Counted from the stretch's first letter, positions 50,788-63,906 are shown. The stretch is DNA of 64,000 bases from Brachynemurus nebulosus (GCA_035578155.1 JAPWDM010000005.1:24240877-24304876), one strand, 5' to 3'. Translations and numbers: made by a program. Notes: a model not told the origin generated them from the letters alone.

Positions 50788-51338
50788 GTAGCACTACATT
50801 CTCGCGAGGTCGCCTCGACGAGACGTTCGTCGAGGTTTTGACGAGGCGAGACAACACGAGTATGTACCGTCTACACTCTCGCTCATTACTCAGTTATTCA
50901 TATTGCTCATACGCGTTCGTATAGTTTGAAATGTCAATCATAGATGGACAAGATGGGTGATGTCGGTGACATGGATTTAAATAACTGCTGCTGCAGTTCT
51001 ATGTACTGTTGAATCCTATAATTTTCTTCATGCATATTACACAAAAAAGTTTAAAATAACGTTTAAAATAACGTTTTTGTAAATTTAAGGCATGATTTTA
51101 GGTTATGTATAAAAACATAATAGTACGCAGATATGCAACATAATATGCAATATCAACACACGAGTATATGCGAGCGTGTAGTTGATCGCCTCGCCTCGTG
51201 TCTCGTGTCCTTTGACTTGTGACAAAAAACCGACTCAGATCGGAGATCTGACGAGGCGAGGCGAGGTAACACGAGAACATCAACTACACTCTCGGCCTCG
51301 CGTCGCCTCGTGTTGCCTCGACGAGAGTGTAGTGCTAC
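50788..51338. mobile_element. GC-rich palindromic MITE with TA duplication
   Basis: Starts GTAGCACTACATTCTCG and ends GAGAGTGTAGTGCTAC, flanked by TA (50786-50787 and 51339-51340). Both ends contain many GCCTCG/CGAGGC repeats (GTCGCCTCGACGAG left, GTTGCCTCGACGAG right). The GC-rich frames in three phases at 51098-51364 are by-products of these repeats, not genes. Confidence 0.75.
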
Positions 51339-52012
51339 TATTATATACACGACTTTTCCTTTAAGCGGACATTCTTTAAGGGGAAGGTGTTTATGTGTTT
51401 CTGTATATACGTCTTCGTGAAAATATTTTTAAAATAAACAATATTTTTATGTAAACAAATTTTCAATATTTAACATATACAGGCGATTATTTTGGAAGTT
51501 GACAAAAGTATATGATAGTAACAATAATAAAAATTATTAATACACATATGAATGTATAATTTCCAAGCTTACAATTAGATGTAAATATTATGTAGCAAGA
51601 AAATATTCTTTAGAAAGTTATTTTAACAAAACTACTTTAACTTTTATATAAAAAATAAATTGCGCAGGGAAACACCCTATATATTAATTGTCTAAGCGGA
51701 CGACGTTTGTGTATTGCCGACCGGTTAAAGAGAACTAGATGTATAGAGGAAACTGAAATCTTATAAAATCTTATAAATTAACACTATACAGTGCGTTGCG
51801 TCTACGCAGAAAAATATCCCAGGAGCCGGTAATATGTTAAAACAATTAAACAAAAAACAAAAATAAAAAAAGACAAAAAATCTTTATACATATATAAATA
51901 AATTTATGAAATAATTCAACATGTGCCAATTTATTTTTAATAAAAAAAAAAAATTCGTCAAATGCGTGTTTTTGACACGCACTAAGTAATGTCATCTCAG
52001 TGAAAGTGTTAA

Positions 52013-52212
52013 TTGTAAATAATAAACAAATACTTTACTTTGCAAAATACCACGTTTATTTTTGAAACTGTGACAATATTGTTTCGAACCGTTAGTTCAT
52101 TTTCAAACAGAATTCTGTTTGAAAATGAACTAACGGTTCGAAACAATATTGTCACAGTTTCAAAAATAAACGTGGTATTTTGCAAAGTAAAGTATTTGTT
52201 TATTATTTACAA
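52013..52212. repeat. Perfect 200-bp palindrome
   Basis: The sequence from 52013 to 52212 reads identically on both strands, centred on GAATTC at 52110-52115 with no loop. I compared the arms base by base and saw no mismatch; pairing stops at 52012/52213. The frame at 52040-52228 is a product of the palindrome. Confidence 0.9.
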
Positions 52213-55200
52213 ATATGGAATACCATAAAGTAACGCTCAAATCTATTAATATTATAAAGTGTTAATTTATGATTTTTTGTTAATTCTATAGTTGTTAACT
52301 CTACAGCCCTCTTGCGTTTATTCAATATAGATGTACAACTCAATAATTATTCAGTCACACAACCATATTAATATGTCATCTTCGATGACATAAAAAACAA
52401 TAAAGACAAACGCAATGTCAATAACAATAAAATGGTAAAAAAATAAAAAAAAATAAAAAATCATATTATAGATATTATGTTATCCGTCGTCTATTCGTCT
52501 ATAACGTTTACAAAAGTCATCACACAGAAAGTATGTTTGTTATTGGACAATACCTGTCCGCAGTTACATCTCACACGTGTGTGATCACTGATCGCGATCA
52601 GCATTTACAGTGTTCTTGTTATCACACACGTATTGTGTACTCAGATTAAAAAAGTGTTAATTAAATCTGAACAAATTATGGTTGTTAATTTTTTCTGAAA
52701 TCATATTGAAGATTTCTCGAGTGTATAAAAGAAGACAAAACACATTAATTAATCCAAACTGTTAGTGAATTAATGCTAATTTTGTTAGTTCCAATTCCGT
52801 CTATACGAAATATGAAAGTAGGAGATATTATTAGGTACATATTAGCAAACTGATGATAAATAATTCTAATATTCGATTACTCAAATCACTCGTAATTCAG
52901 GATCCTATTATTGAAAGAATACGATTATGCCCATCACTAGTCTAAACGTCGTCAATCGATTTCGTCGTAATCTGACGCACTTAATTTTATCAAAAGGTAA
53001 GAACATCGTCAAATACCGCCAAAGTCAATTTTTATTATTTAAATTTAAATTTTTATAGTTTTAAAAATTGTAATAAAATTAATGAAATAATCATTAGATT
53101 GCAAAAAAAATTGATGATCGAAAATACATGGACATTAAAAATTTTCTCATATTTTTATTAATAGTTTTGGCGTCGAATTTTGATAATTTTCATAGATAAT
53201 GGGTTAGACTAATTGATTCTATAAAACAAATACTGAGACTGACCAAAAAATCCAAAAAATTATCTCAGACCCAACTATGCACCTTATGTAAGAAATAAAT
53301 ATACATATTAAGTTGTGAAAACATTTCAAATAGACGTTATACATAACAGACAAAGAGCAAAAATGATAAATACTTGAATTAAATAATGTTAGACATAAAC
53401 AACAAGTCTAAGTAATGTTGCATGTAGCTGTAACATTGTCTAATATATTCATTTTTTTATCTGTTCTATCAGAAATGCATTTATGGCCAACTCTGTATAT
53501 CCAGATAGATATTTAAATATGTATTGTTTAAAACATTTCAGTTAGACTATTTTAATCTGCGATTAGAGTCGGGATCACGCGGCGTGATTAATTAAGACAG
53601 TTAAAATATTTGTTATTTTGGAATGTCCGAACGAATAAAGACAGAGACTTCAAAAAGCGAGAGACGTCTTCTCTCTTCGTGTTGTGTCTATTTCGTTTCA
53701 ATTTTTTTTTCTTTTTGGACGTTCTTTTGAAATTGGTGGTGTGGTGTACTTTATTTTAAGTTTTTATTTACATACGCGACTAATAGATGGCATATTTTAA
53801 TCCATTTGATGTATTTAATTAATTTTATTTGTTAATAATAAGTACACTTAAGTCTCTATTGGACAATATAGAGTGTTTCAGATAGAATACACTCGAAAAT
53901 AATGTATGATTTAAGATTAGGTAATATTTCTCTCTACTTATCTATAATATAAATAATGAAATTTCACAAAAATTAGAGAAAAAGCAGTAAATGTTGAATA
54001 AGTTGACTAATTTAGGACACAGTACTTTAATGAATTAAAGGGACTCCACGTATAAAGCAGTAATTGTAAACAATTATTTTTGGTTGCAAAAGTTGGTTTT
54101 CAGGACTTTATTTAAGCCCAGGCTACACAGGCTACAACTTAAGGGTCCGAAACGCACAAAAAATTGTTTAAAAATTTTAATAACATTTTGAAAATAATTT
54201 TTTTTTATTTTAATATTGTTGTGCGATCAATTTTCTTATCATAGAAAACGGTTCCGCAGTTATATTGTTATATTATAACGGTCAACCGTAATTTTTAGTA
54301 TCACGGAAAAAGTTTCTGACAGTTCCACGAGTTGCAAAGAACTTTTTTCTGACCAAAAAGTAGATACCAGTCGATTGCATGAACCGAAAAAAAAAACCAT
54401 TGAATAAGAAACTTTTTTTAAATTATGGTAAATAGAGAGATGGTAATTAAGGAGGAATACCCCAAAGATGTGAAACTTGCCTGAGGAGAGATGACGGACT
54501 CCCGAGACAAACAAAAATTTTCAATAATTTCTAGCAAGTTTTCGAATCAAAAATTCAGTCATTTTTCAAAAATACACTCGACGAGCAAAAAAATTTCTTT
54601 TAGCCTTTTCTTCGGGCCCTCTTTTCACAATAGAGGAAATTATTTTCACTTATTATACATATATTATATCTAATTTTCACTTATGACAATCTTAAACCTC
54701 CAGATGCAGTTCTAATAATATTAGAATGCAAATTTGTTTTTCTGCACAGTTTAAAAATACTTTAAAATATCAACCTGTATTTGAAAATTTTTTTTCCCTA
54801 ATTTTCACTATTTATTGTTGATTAATTTTATGGGAAGTAATACTTATAAAATTCGAAATTCGAAAATGGTTCACTATTCGAAATTATTTCCTTGTTTTGT
54901 TTATATTTTTTTATTTTTTATTTATTTTTTTCTTTCTTAATAAAAAATAATATTTGATAAAGTACCCCACAATCGCAACCCTTCCTTTATATTAAATACA
55001 TTCTATATATTTCGTAATCGTACTAAAACTAAGACACCCGGTATATAAAATCTCCCGTATGGATTCTTTATATTATACTTTGTAACTGTTCATTTAAATC
55101 GATCAAGAGTAATTACTCGTTTAAATAATTGGAATTTCAGCATACATACAACGCACACTACTAAATACTACTTACTATACGTGTTATTTTAAATATATTT

Positions 55201-56002
55201 GTTACAAATAACCTTTTAACGTTGAATTAATACTTTAATTAATTGAATCATTACGAAGTGATCATACAAAAGAAGCTGCAAGCGTTCTTGTATCCAGACC
55301 AATTGCTCCAGTTACAAGTTATTTTTATAATCAGACTTCCTTTTTTTGTGACACAGTGTATAAAAGAATATTTAAAAAATATTTTAAAGCAATTGTTTTT
55401 TTTCTGAAAATTAAAAAATGTAAAAAACAAAAATGAAGCGGTTGGCATTGTTTTTTGTTTTGTAAATAATTGTAAACAAAAATTTTAAAAACGATATTTT
55501 TTGCAGACAATTAAGATATTTCTGTTAAACCAAACAAATTACAGTGAAATTAAAAGTTAAATTTCCTGATGTCATTTTTTTTTTTTTAAATAAAATAAAA
55601 AATGATAAAAAATTTCATTTTAATTTGACAAATAACCGTGTAAGTGAATCAACACGAGACAATAGAAGTCATCTGGGGCGGCCCCTAAGTTGATTTGGGC
55701 GCCGGTTAAATAACCATTTGGCATTTATTCCCACCACGGGATACAACGGACCGCTGTGATCTTTCAGGTTGAATATCAAAAATGAATAATTGCCCAGACG
55801 GAGCGAACATAACATATTTTGAATATCATTTTTTCGTTTTAGAAATGATATACCTACATTCTTTTTTTTTGGAATAGTTTTTTCTGTGGTTTTATCAAGT
55901 CGTGTGCTCCGATATAGGACATACCAGAGATTTTATAAGAGATGTCTTTGTCTAGCTGGAGAAGATTTATCTAGAATATAATTAGATAATGTGACCCCAA
56001 TA

Positions 56003-56009
<7 letters not shown>
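52213..56009. other. No gene seen; AT-rich spacer
   Basis: No recognised coding sequence. A segment near 54500-54625 (CACTCGACGAGCAAAAAAAT, TTCTTCGGGCCCTC) resembles the inside of the CAGGGCCGG MITE family, without clear ends. Confidence 0.5.
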
Positions 56010-56078
<69 letters not shown>

Positions 56079-56190
56079 TTTAGTGACTATTTTTTTCGGT
56101 TTCTAGGGACCTCAAAACAAATTTTTGCCATAGTCCCGGGCTCAAGTCGCGTCATGACAGTGGCTGTAATAGCTGAATTCCATTCGCTAA
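56010..56190 (+). repeat. TAGCGAATTTCC repeat family, right half with TA tract
   Basis: An AT tract of about 65 bp (56010-56075) is followed by AAATTTTAGTGACTAT, TAGGGACCTCAAAACAAATT, CCATAGTCCCGGGCTCAAG, CGCGTCATGACAG and ATTCGCTAA. The left half is missing. Confidence 0.75.
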
Positions 56191-56490
56191 AACTGTCAAC
56201 AGTTATGTACTTATTTGAAAAATATGTATATTAGAGGTACAAATACATTCACACACATAGATATACGTATATATACATTTTGTACTATATAAGGCGTTAA
56301 ATTGGTTCCATATCAATATACCTATCAATCATCAATGACACAAATAATGCATTTAAACAAAATATCTAGTAGTGTTTCTTAGCCTATGGGGTAGACGTAC
56401 CTAAACTGGATCTATATTTTTTCTTTAAATAATAATAAATTTATAAACTTTATATTAAGTTTCTTAGGATAATACAATTAAGTATATGTT

Positions 56491-56571
56491 TTTTAAACCG
56501 AAGTTCCCTATTTTTATGGACTAGTTTCCAAAGGATATTAGTCCATAAAAATTGAGAACTTCGGTTTAAAA
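56491..56571. repeat. 81-bp imperfect hairpin
   Basis: TTTTAAACCGAAGTTC pairs with GAACTTCGGTTTAAAA, and TTTTTATGGACTA with TAGTCCATAAAAA, around a loop of about 16 nt. Confidence 0.75.
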
Positions 56572-57409
56572 GAACTTATAAATAAGAAATTTATTTTCTA
56601 TAAGTGTGTACATGTTTGAAAGCAGATGATTTTATTAAAAGAATCCTCAATTTAATACATTATAAGCACTAACTGGTTTATTTCGGCTTTTTCAGATTAT
56701 TTTGAATAATTTTGTAGATTTATATTATTAACATTAAATACGTCTAGAAAGTATTTTTCGTCTCCAGATCAATATTTTATTTGAGGATTGTTCACTTTTT
56801 ACGGCAAAAATTAAACCAATTCTTTCAAAGAAATTAAATTATTTTTTATTGATTGCCATCAATTAGTAGTACTCATGTTAGTATTCATATTATGCAACTA
56901 ATAAACGTTAACTTTTTTTAGCGTAGGTCAATCTTAAGGTCAAGAATATCCAAAACTAGCAACATGACATAATATGTGACCGATTTAGGGAAAAAGTAAA
57001 CAGGTTTATTAATCAGTCTTATAATTTAATTACTTATTTCAAGATTTCACTTGAATTGAACTACCTGGAAACGATTCTACAATAAAATTGATAAGTAATC
57101 CGTAGATCCTCTATTAATTGAAATATATAGTTGTATATATAATTGATTTTGTATTTTAAAAGTACCAAAAGGCTTTACTGACCAACTTTTGGTACATTCA
57201 TCCTATAAAGATTTTGTTTCACCAATACATTCAGATGCAGACGACATCTTTTAACCAATATAAGTAGGTGTGTATATCCACATACGTATATCTCACTATT
57301 GCAGTTATATACATACATACATACACATTATATGATTATACACATACAACATAGTTGTAAACACACTAAAATTATAGAAAATAAATTGACTTTTTTTTTC
57401 TTATTTTCT

Positions 57410-57640
57410 CAAAAACTAGCAAACGTAGAATAAAAGTTTAAAAACCTTTTTTATGTGATTTTTTCCCGTCTTCGCAATGATGTAAAAAAATGTGGCAAAA
57501 ACTTTTAACATGTTCCTGAGTTCCGACGTTTTTGGCTGAAGAACTCATCCAAGATTTTTGGACTTCCAACGTTGTCACCAAATTTCGTAAAACTAGCAGT
57601 TTTTCCTGAAGAGCTATCGTGCTGATACATAAATACATAA

Positions 57641-57702
<62 letters not shown>

Positions 57703-57830
57703 TTTAGTGAATGTTATTTTTGGGCTCTAGGGACCTCAAAACAAATTTCTGCCATATTTTCGGGCTGAATTTCGACTATGGCTTACACCATAATAGCTGA
57801 ATTTCCAGAATTCTTTCTGGAAATTCGCTA
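57410..57830 (+). repeat. TAGCGAATTTCC repeat family copy with TA tract
   Basis: Contains TGGCTGAAGAACTCATCC, GAGCTATCGTGCTGATACA, a TA tract (about 57645-57699), AAATTTTAGTGAATGTTATT, TAGGGACCTCAAAACAAATT and GGAAATTCGCTA at the right border. The left end is degraded (AAAACTAGCAAACG). Confidence 0.7.
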
Positions 57831-58378
57831 ATAGGCGGTTGTCTAGAAATTTTTCTTGGATCAAATATGCTTTTCTTTTCTTCAATTTCTACAAACATTT
57901 GTTATAAATGCATTCAATATAATTAAAAACTGGTTACGGCTGATGACACCCATTTCGAAATAATTTTTTTATACCGAAAACAGGAGGCTTTTTTTTAATT
58001 GAAAAAATTAACAAAGATGATCTCATTTAAATAAACAAAATTCTCAAAAAAAAAAAAGATAAAGACAAAACCATAATTTATTGACACATAAAATTAGCAT
58101 AATTTTTTAACAACCGAATTTGGTTTCAGCATTGATACGAATAACTTAACCTCTATATGTTGCGCAAACAAAATAGTATTATAACATTCTCAAGAAATTA
58201 ACCTGTAATATAGCTTTTTGGAAAAGGAGACTTTATTTGATCAAATGATAAAGCAAGATCTAAATATTAGAACTATCAGAATAGATCGTTATTGATTTAC
58301 CAAAAATAAATGGAACCGGGAAAATACAGAACAGTTCTGCTACATGCTCTTTCTGTTTCTTAAACAGTTCATTATATA

Positions 58379-58400
58379 ACACCTATAATATTATAGGTGT
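58379..58400. repeat. 22-bp perfect palindrome
   Basis: ACACCTATAAT followed at once by its reverse complement. Confidence 0.85.
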
Positions 58401-60306
58401 CTTTAATAAGCATATAATATGTGATATGTTTATTACATAATTGCTAGTAGGTATATTGAAATATTAAACCATGATTTGGTTATTTGAAAGATACATGGCA
58501 TCTTCTATTATAGTAGTTCTATTAGGGAAATAGTTTTCTTAGGAACATTGTCTCTAAAGTATCCGTCGAAATTCGTTGCGCCATTTTAATTACCTTATTA
58601 TTGCGGATTCACTTATATTTCATATTATTCATATCTATATATTATTCATAGTACTCTTACAATTTTGATTAAAAAAATTGTCAAATAATTATGTATAATA
58701 TATAGATAAAAGCTCCACGAAATTTGAAGACAATTCACTGTTTAGTTTCTCCGATTAGGTAAAAAAGACTATACAAAAATGTTGTTTATCATTGTTTTGT
58801 TCACAACTCACCAATACAGATATACTATGTGTGTATGGTGTATATGTAGGTACTAGGACAATTCTAGAACAATTTCCAAACAGTACATTTAATATGGAAT
58901 ACCAACCAACACCACTCTAATACTGATGTCAATAATATTAAAACTACTATATAATTTCAAATCATGGTCACTGCGTTTGTCTGATTTTTCGATTGTAAAG
59001 TTACTCATATTTTCAGACTACAGTCTGCTTGAGTCAATGTATTTTATGCGTGTGTATTAGTTAATTATTTTAAAATCTTCAATTAATAACTAGTTAGTTA
59101 ATTAATTCCTCTGTTCAAAAACTGAATGCCGAGATGATAATTAACTAAACACTTCAAGCTAAATAACTAATTAGCAATAAAAATAAATAATAAATTAGTT
59201 TTGAATAAAAAAGATACATTTTATTCTTCTCTAACTTATTAAATTTAATATTTTTAACTTAATAAATCCTATTATTGCTCAGAACTAAGCGACTCAATTA
59301 TTATTAACTAATTGCGGAAATGTCGTTAAAATTTTTGTAGCTATTAAGAACGATCAATTATAATTAATCTATTGAATTATTTTCCTACAGCATGGTTTAG
59401 AAATCGGTAACAATAATATGCATTAAATAAGACAATGATTTAAGGAAAAAAATCATCAAGTGCTTGTGGGACACTAATTAAGTCAGGGTTCCTTAATGGC
59501 TACAATTTTTTACAATTTTTGGGATAACATACAAAGCATTTAATATATTTGATAATGTTGCTACGAGATGATCAATTATGTGACAGTTTGGTTCAAAAAT
59601 GAAAAGAAACCTCAACTTCATTTTTAAAGATCTCACTAACGATATCCCGCATGATAGAGTACCTACCTAAAATAGTGATTCGAAAAACAATTAGTGATTT
59701 GAACTTGAATTTTTAGGAGATGTTTTTTTTTACTATCGAAAGATTCATTCGACGCAAAATTTCAATTACTAAGGACTTTTTTTTCTTTACATTAAATTTA
59801 GTTTTGAATTTTCCAAAATTTTGTAATCAGTATCTATCTTATCGCTAAAAGTTATCGACACAGCCAAATTGAAATAATTTTTATCAAGTGTTCTAAGTAA
59901 GTAATGGTAAAGTCAAATTTTCATAATGTCTCATTTCAAAGTTTTGTCACATATAAAAAATATTATAATTTCTACTATCCTTTTTCATTATATCTTGTGA
60001 AAGATAGCTATATTACGAGTGTGTCTAAAAGATAAATTTATGAGAATGAATCATTTGTAGTTGTCGTTGGTTTCTCTATATCTGTATATTTTTCAAATTT
60101 TTTGGCTTCACGGTTGAAAAATTGTTAAATTGACGAATCTCAAATTGTTTTTAAAAGCACTTTTTAACGATATCCCATATGGTGTGATTTATGAAAAAGA
60201 AATTTTCATTTTCACTTTCCAGTATGGGAAAATACCGCAAAAAGTTAAGGACATTTTTTTGCTGTAATATATAAACTCAAATCTACACCCGACCCGAACC
60301 ATGTAC

Positions 60307-60884
60307 TAGGGATGATCAATATTCATCGATGGTAGAAAAACATCGATGTTTACGGGGAAAACATCGATGTTTTTACATCGATGTTATGTCCTCGATAACA
60401 TCGACACATCGATGTTACGAGAATAATATCGAAACATCGATATTGCTCTAAGCTATCCAGTATTTAAAAGTCCTGTAGCTGATTTAAAACAAGATCCATT
60501 ACTTTTATGGCAAGTTCTAGGATCCACTTATCCAAACTTGAAAAAAATTGCCATTAAATATTTGTGTTTCACAGCAATTTCAACAGCTTCAGAGAGACTT
60601 TTTTCAAAAGCTGGGTAGCATTTATATCAACAAAGGAACCGGTTAAAAGAGAAACTTCTAACAAAGTGACTTTTTTGCAAAGTGTACCAAATAAATACTG
60701 GCAATGTTAATTTTTAATAAATAAAATAATAGATTATAATGATTGTTTATTTTGCTACATAAACATCGATGTTTTCGAACATCGATGTTTTCGAACATCG
60801 ATGTCTTTCTTTCGATATATATCGTATATCGATACTCTTGAATCGATGTTAACATCGATGTTTTTCTAATATCGATCATCCCTA
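60307..60884 (+). mobile_element. Internally deleted hAT transposon
   Basis: Ends TAGGGATGATCAATATTC and AATATCGATCATCCCTA are inverted relatives. CATGTAC lies directly before (60300-60306) and after (60885-60891), a 7-bp perfect duplication where hAT elements usually make 8. Both subterminal regions are packed with ACATCGATGTTT motifs. The interior retains only the tail of a transposase gene. Confidence 0.85.
60448..60717 (+). pseudogene. hAT transposase, C-terminal dimerisation domain remnant
   Basis: The plus-strand frame encodes DPLLLWQVLGSTYPNLKKIA, then KYLCFTAISTASERLFSKAG and QQRNRLKEKL. This is the conserved hATC dimerisation block (YPxLxxIAxxYL...ATSxxSERxFSxAG...RNRL). In-frame stops interrupt it directly after SKAG and after LLTK, and the catalytic core is absent. 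It shows that the element is a deletion derivative of an autonomous hAT transposon. Confidence 0.88.
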
Positions 60885-61479
60885 CATGTACATGGAAAAT
60901 TGAAGCTGCAACAATTGAACAGACACAAGAATTAGAGAGAACATGCTTATTATTGAATTTCTACAAAACTATTGAACCTAATGAAACCAAATTTGAATAT
61001 AATATATGATGCTTCAGCATAGAATATTTCAAAATTTTGCGAAAAATGAATTTTTGAAAAAATGTTACATAATCACCTTCATCCACTCATGTCTTTATAT
61101 ATGTACTCAAAAGTATTTTTTAAAAATTTATTAAATGATATTTAAATTCACATTTATTACATTTTTTTTTTTTTTGGGACTTTCGCATCATATAAATAAT
61201 CCGAAATACAAGTGTATACGTATTTATGTTTTCAAAAATTTCAAACTAAATTTTCAAAAAAATATATTGAGTCACTAATGACATAATTAATCTTTTGTTT
61301 ATTGTTTTTGATTTTTTAAATCGCATTTTATTTTTTTGATAATAAATTTTTTCGTTCTGTAATTTTGTGGTATCTATCGTACACATGTACGTTTTTCACA
61401 CATTTCAGTCTAGCATAAGTGGAAAAGAGAGATACGATATTATTATACATATATCCCATATTTCTCTAATACATAACGA

Positions 61480-61700
61480 TTTAGATGTTGGTGAATGTTT
61501 CGATTGTATATTGCAAGCATCCGCGTAGTCTCAACCAGCCTCTATAGTCTATGTATTCGGCTCTTACATACGTCCGCATATATGTCGTCCCACCACACCC
61601 CGCGCGACGCAGAAACGCGTCTTTCGCTGTACAAAACGTCAGCTGTATATCATTTACTTTATAGTAATGCACTATAGCTAAAAGATCGTGAGTGATACAC
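61480..61700. other. GC-richer patch, unassigned
   Basis: Segments such as CACCACACCCCGCGCGACGC (61592) exceed the local GC content. Short frames are open on both strands (61495-61677 plus, 61702-61481 minus) but neither has recognisable motifs or convincing splice sites. Confidence 0.2.
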
Positions 61701-62529
61701 AACGCAACAAAAATATGAGAAATGTTTTGATTCTCAAAGTACGTTTCAATCCACTTGATGGTGGAATCGCTGAAGAATAGTAGAAAATTACGAAAACCAG
61801 CTATTAGTTATTACCGTTATTACGTTATATATTTTTCTCGTGCAACGGTCAATGGTTGAAACGAATATTTTGACGTTTGTTACGATACTTGTCATACAGG
61901 ATGAATTGTCTGAAAGTTGTCATTTTTATTACGGCTAAACTGTTGACTTAATCAAAAAATTGTTTAGATACAAGTTATAGCTGTCGGTGGGGATAATCGA
62001 TTTCGACGTTCAAAAGCTTTATAAATAGCTCTTGTGGTTTTCGAGATATTATACAAACATATCATTATATCGTCGAACAATTTCGGGTTTTTTCGACGAT
62101 ATATTAAAACGCTTGTGTGACCGATCTGAAATAACATTTCTGTCGAATAATTTTTAAATGCGATTAATTTGCTTATCAAAATAGTTGAGTGCATCCATAG
62201 ACAACATTAAAGGAGGAAAAATGCTTTTTTCCTCTAAGCTTAATTTTCGTAATTTGTTGTTTGCTTAAGTTTCGTAATGTTTTGTTATAAGTTTACAAGA
62301 ATATACTGAATATAAAGAATATTTACAAGATTTATATTTCAGAATATAGATGTCACCATTTGTTAGGTGGCTAATGTCACTAAACTTCATTTCACAGCTA
62401 ACAGTTTTGAAGTTGCTAATCAAACAATACTTATTTGTGTATAATAAAATTGGATAGAAATGAAAATTGTCATTTAAAATATTCATGGCTACATTGAAAA
62501 TTACTTACATTTTCACATATTTATGTGAA

Positions 62530-62760
62530 TAAATGAATTATACTCCATTTCACTTAAATTTAACCATGATTCATCACTTATGAATTTAAATAATTTCCGT
62601 TTTCTTGGCTTTATCTCTTTCATTATTGCACTTGCGTAAATTTTAAATTCGTAGTTTGTTTTTAGAAAAGAAGATTGATTTGTCTCGAATAAAAGAATTA
62701 TTTAATTCTTTAAAGATAACTCATGCTCAATTGTATTTGAAATTGGGTATACATTACTTA
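62530..62760 (-). repeat. Dispersed repeat, inverted partner of 42310-42540
   Basis: Reverse complement of the 42.3-42.5 kb segment over about 215-230 bp, including ATTTCACTTAAATTT, CGTTTTCTTGGCTTTATCTC, AGAAGATTGATTTGT and CATGCTCAATTGTATTTGAA. Confidence 0.8.
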
Positions 62761-63602
62761 CTTATTAATCGCCCAGCCTTATTATTTTTCTTAAAAATAC
62801 AAATAAATTCTTACATTTAATATTTTTGTTGTTGATATGTGTAATAGGGGGTTCAACATTTTTGTTACCATATGTATCCGCGTCTCAACGAAAAAAAGTT
62901 AAATTGACTGATATTTTTTTAAACTGTTTCAACATTTAAATGGTCGTTAAATATTTGAATATTTATTATTCAAAACTATATGTCTTCTGTCACATTTAAT
63001 AACACTCTTTTAAACTCTCTTAATTTTTGTCTTCCACCCATCTCGCTTACACTTATACACATTCCGTATATATCTATCTCATTCATTTGGAATATGTCAC
63101 GTATGTCGTTTATAATATACTCACTTAATATTTTTGAACATAAGTAAGTAATATATGTTTTATTTATTATTTACGGAGTTCTAAATGCTGTACATTGTAT
63201 GTTGTGTGTAAGTTTTGTCATTTTTGCATCTAAATATTTTAAAACACATTAATTTTCTTAATTATATACCTGTATCCGTTTACGTAATGGTACAACGTAT
63301 GGTCGAAGATAAATCTGATTTTTTTTTTTTGAAAATATTTTTAACTAAACGTTCATTTAATTTCTATGTCAATAAGTTTTTTCTTATATATTGTTTCCAA
63401 AAATATTTACTAACCCTTATAAGCAACAATACACGGCAAAAATATTCCAGGAAAAGTATCGAACGACCATGTCATTTCACAGTAATTTCTGATAGGCTTC
63501 ATTATAAAATTTTTTATGTAATACAGTAATTGTTCGTCTGTTAATACAGGTATGAGAAAGAAAGAAATACATTTCCCAATCTTTTTAAGAACTACTGCAA
63601 AC

Positions 63603-63906
63603 TAGTGATGTCGAATAATTAATCGATTAGTCGATTTAGTCAACTAATTTTGTTTACATTTAGTCATTTTTTAGTCGACAATTTTACCCTTAAAAAAAAA
63701 AAAAACGTTGATGTCATCAATTAAATTCCAAACCAAACGTCGTTTTTGGAAGAGTAACGTACGTTACCCTATTCATGAATTCGACTAAAAATTTAGTCGA
63801 TTAGTCGACTATTCCATACTCGATATTATCGATTAATGACTAATTTTGACTGAAAACTAACTTTAGTCGATTAATCGACTAACAGCTCCTTGTTTCGACA
63901 TCACTA
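63603..63906. mobile_element. hAT-like MITE with TTAGTCGA subterminal repeats
   Basis: Ends TAGTGATGTCGAA and TTTCGACATCACTA. CTGCAAAC flanks it perfectly on both sides (63595-63602 and 63907-63914), an 8-bp target duplication. TTAGTCGA/TCGACTAA motifs are repeated in both halves. At 304 bp it has no coding capacity. Confidence 0.9.

Noticed and set aside
51098..51364. Overlapping GC-rich frames on both strands
   Set aside because: They arise from inverted GCCTCG repeats of a MITE; none has domain similarity.
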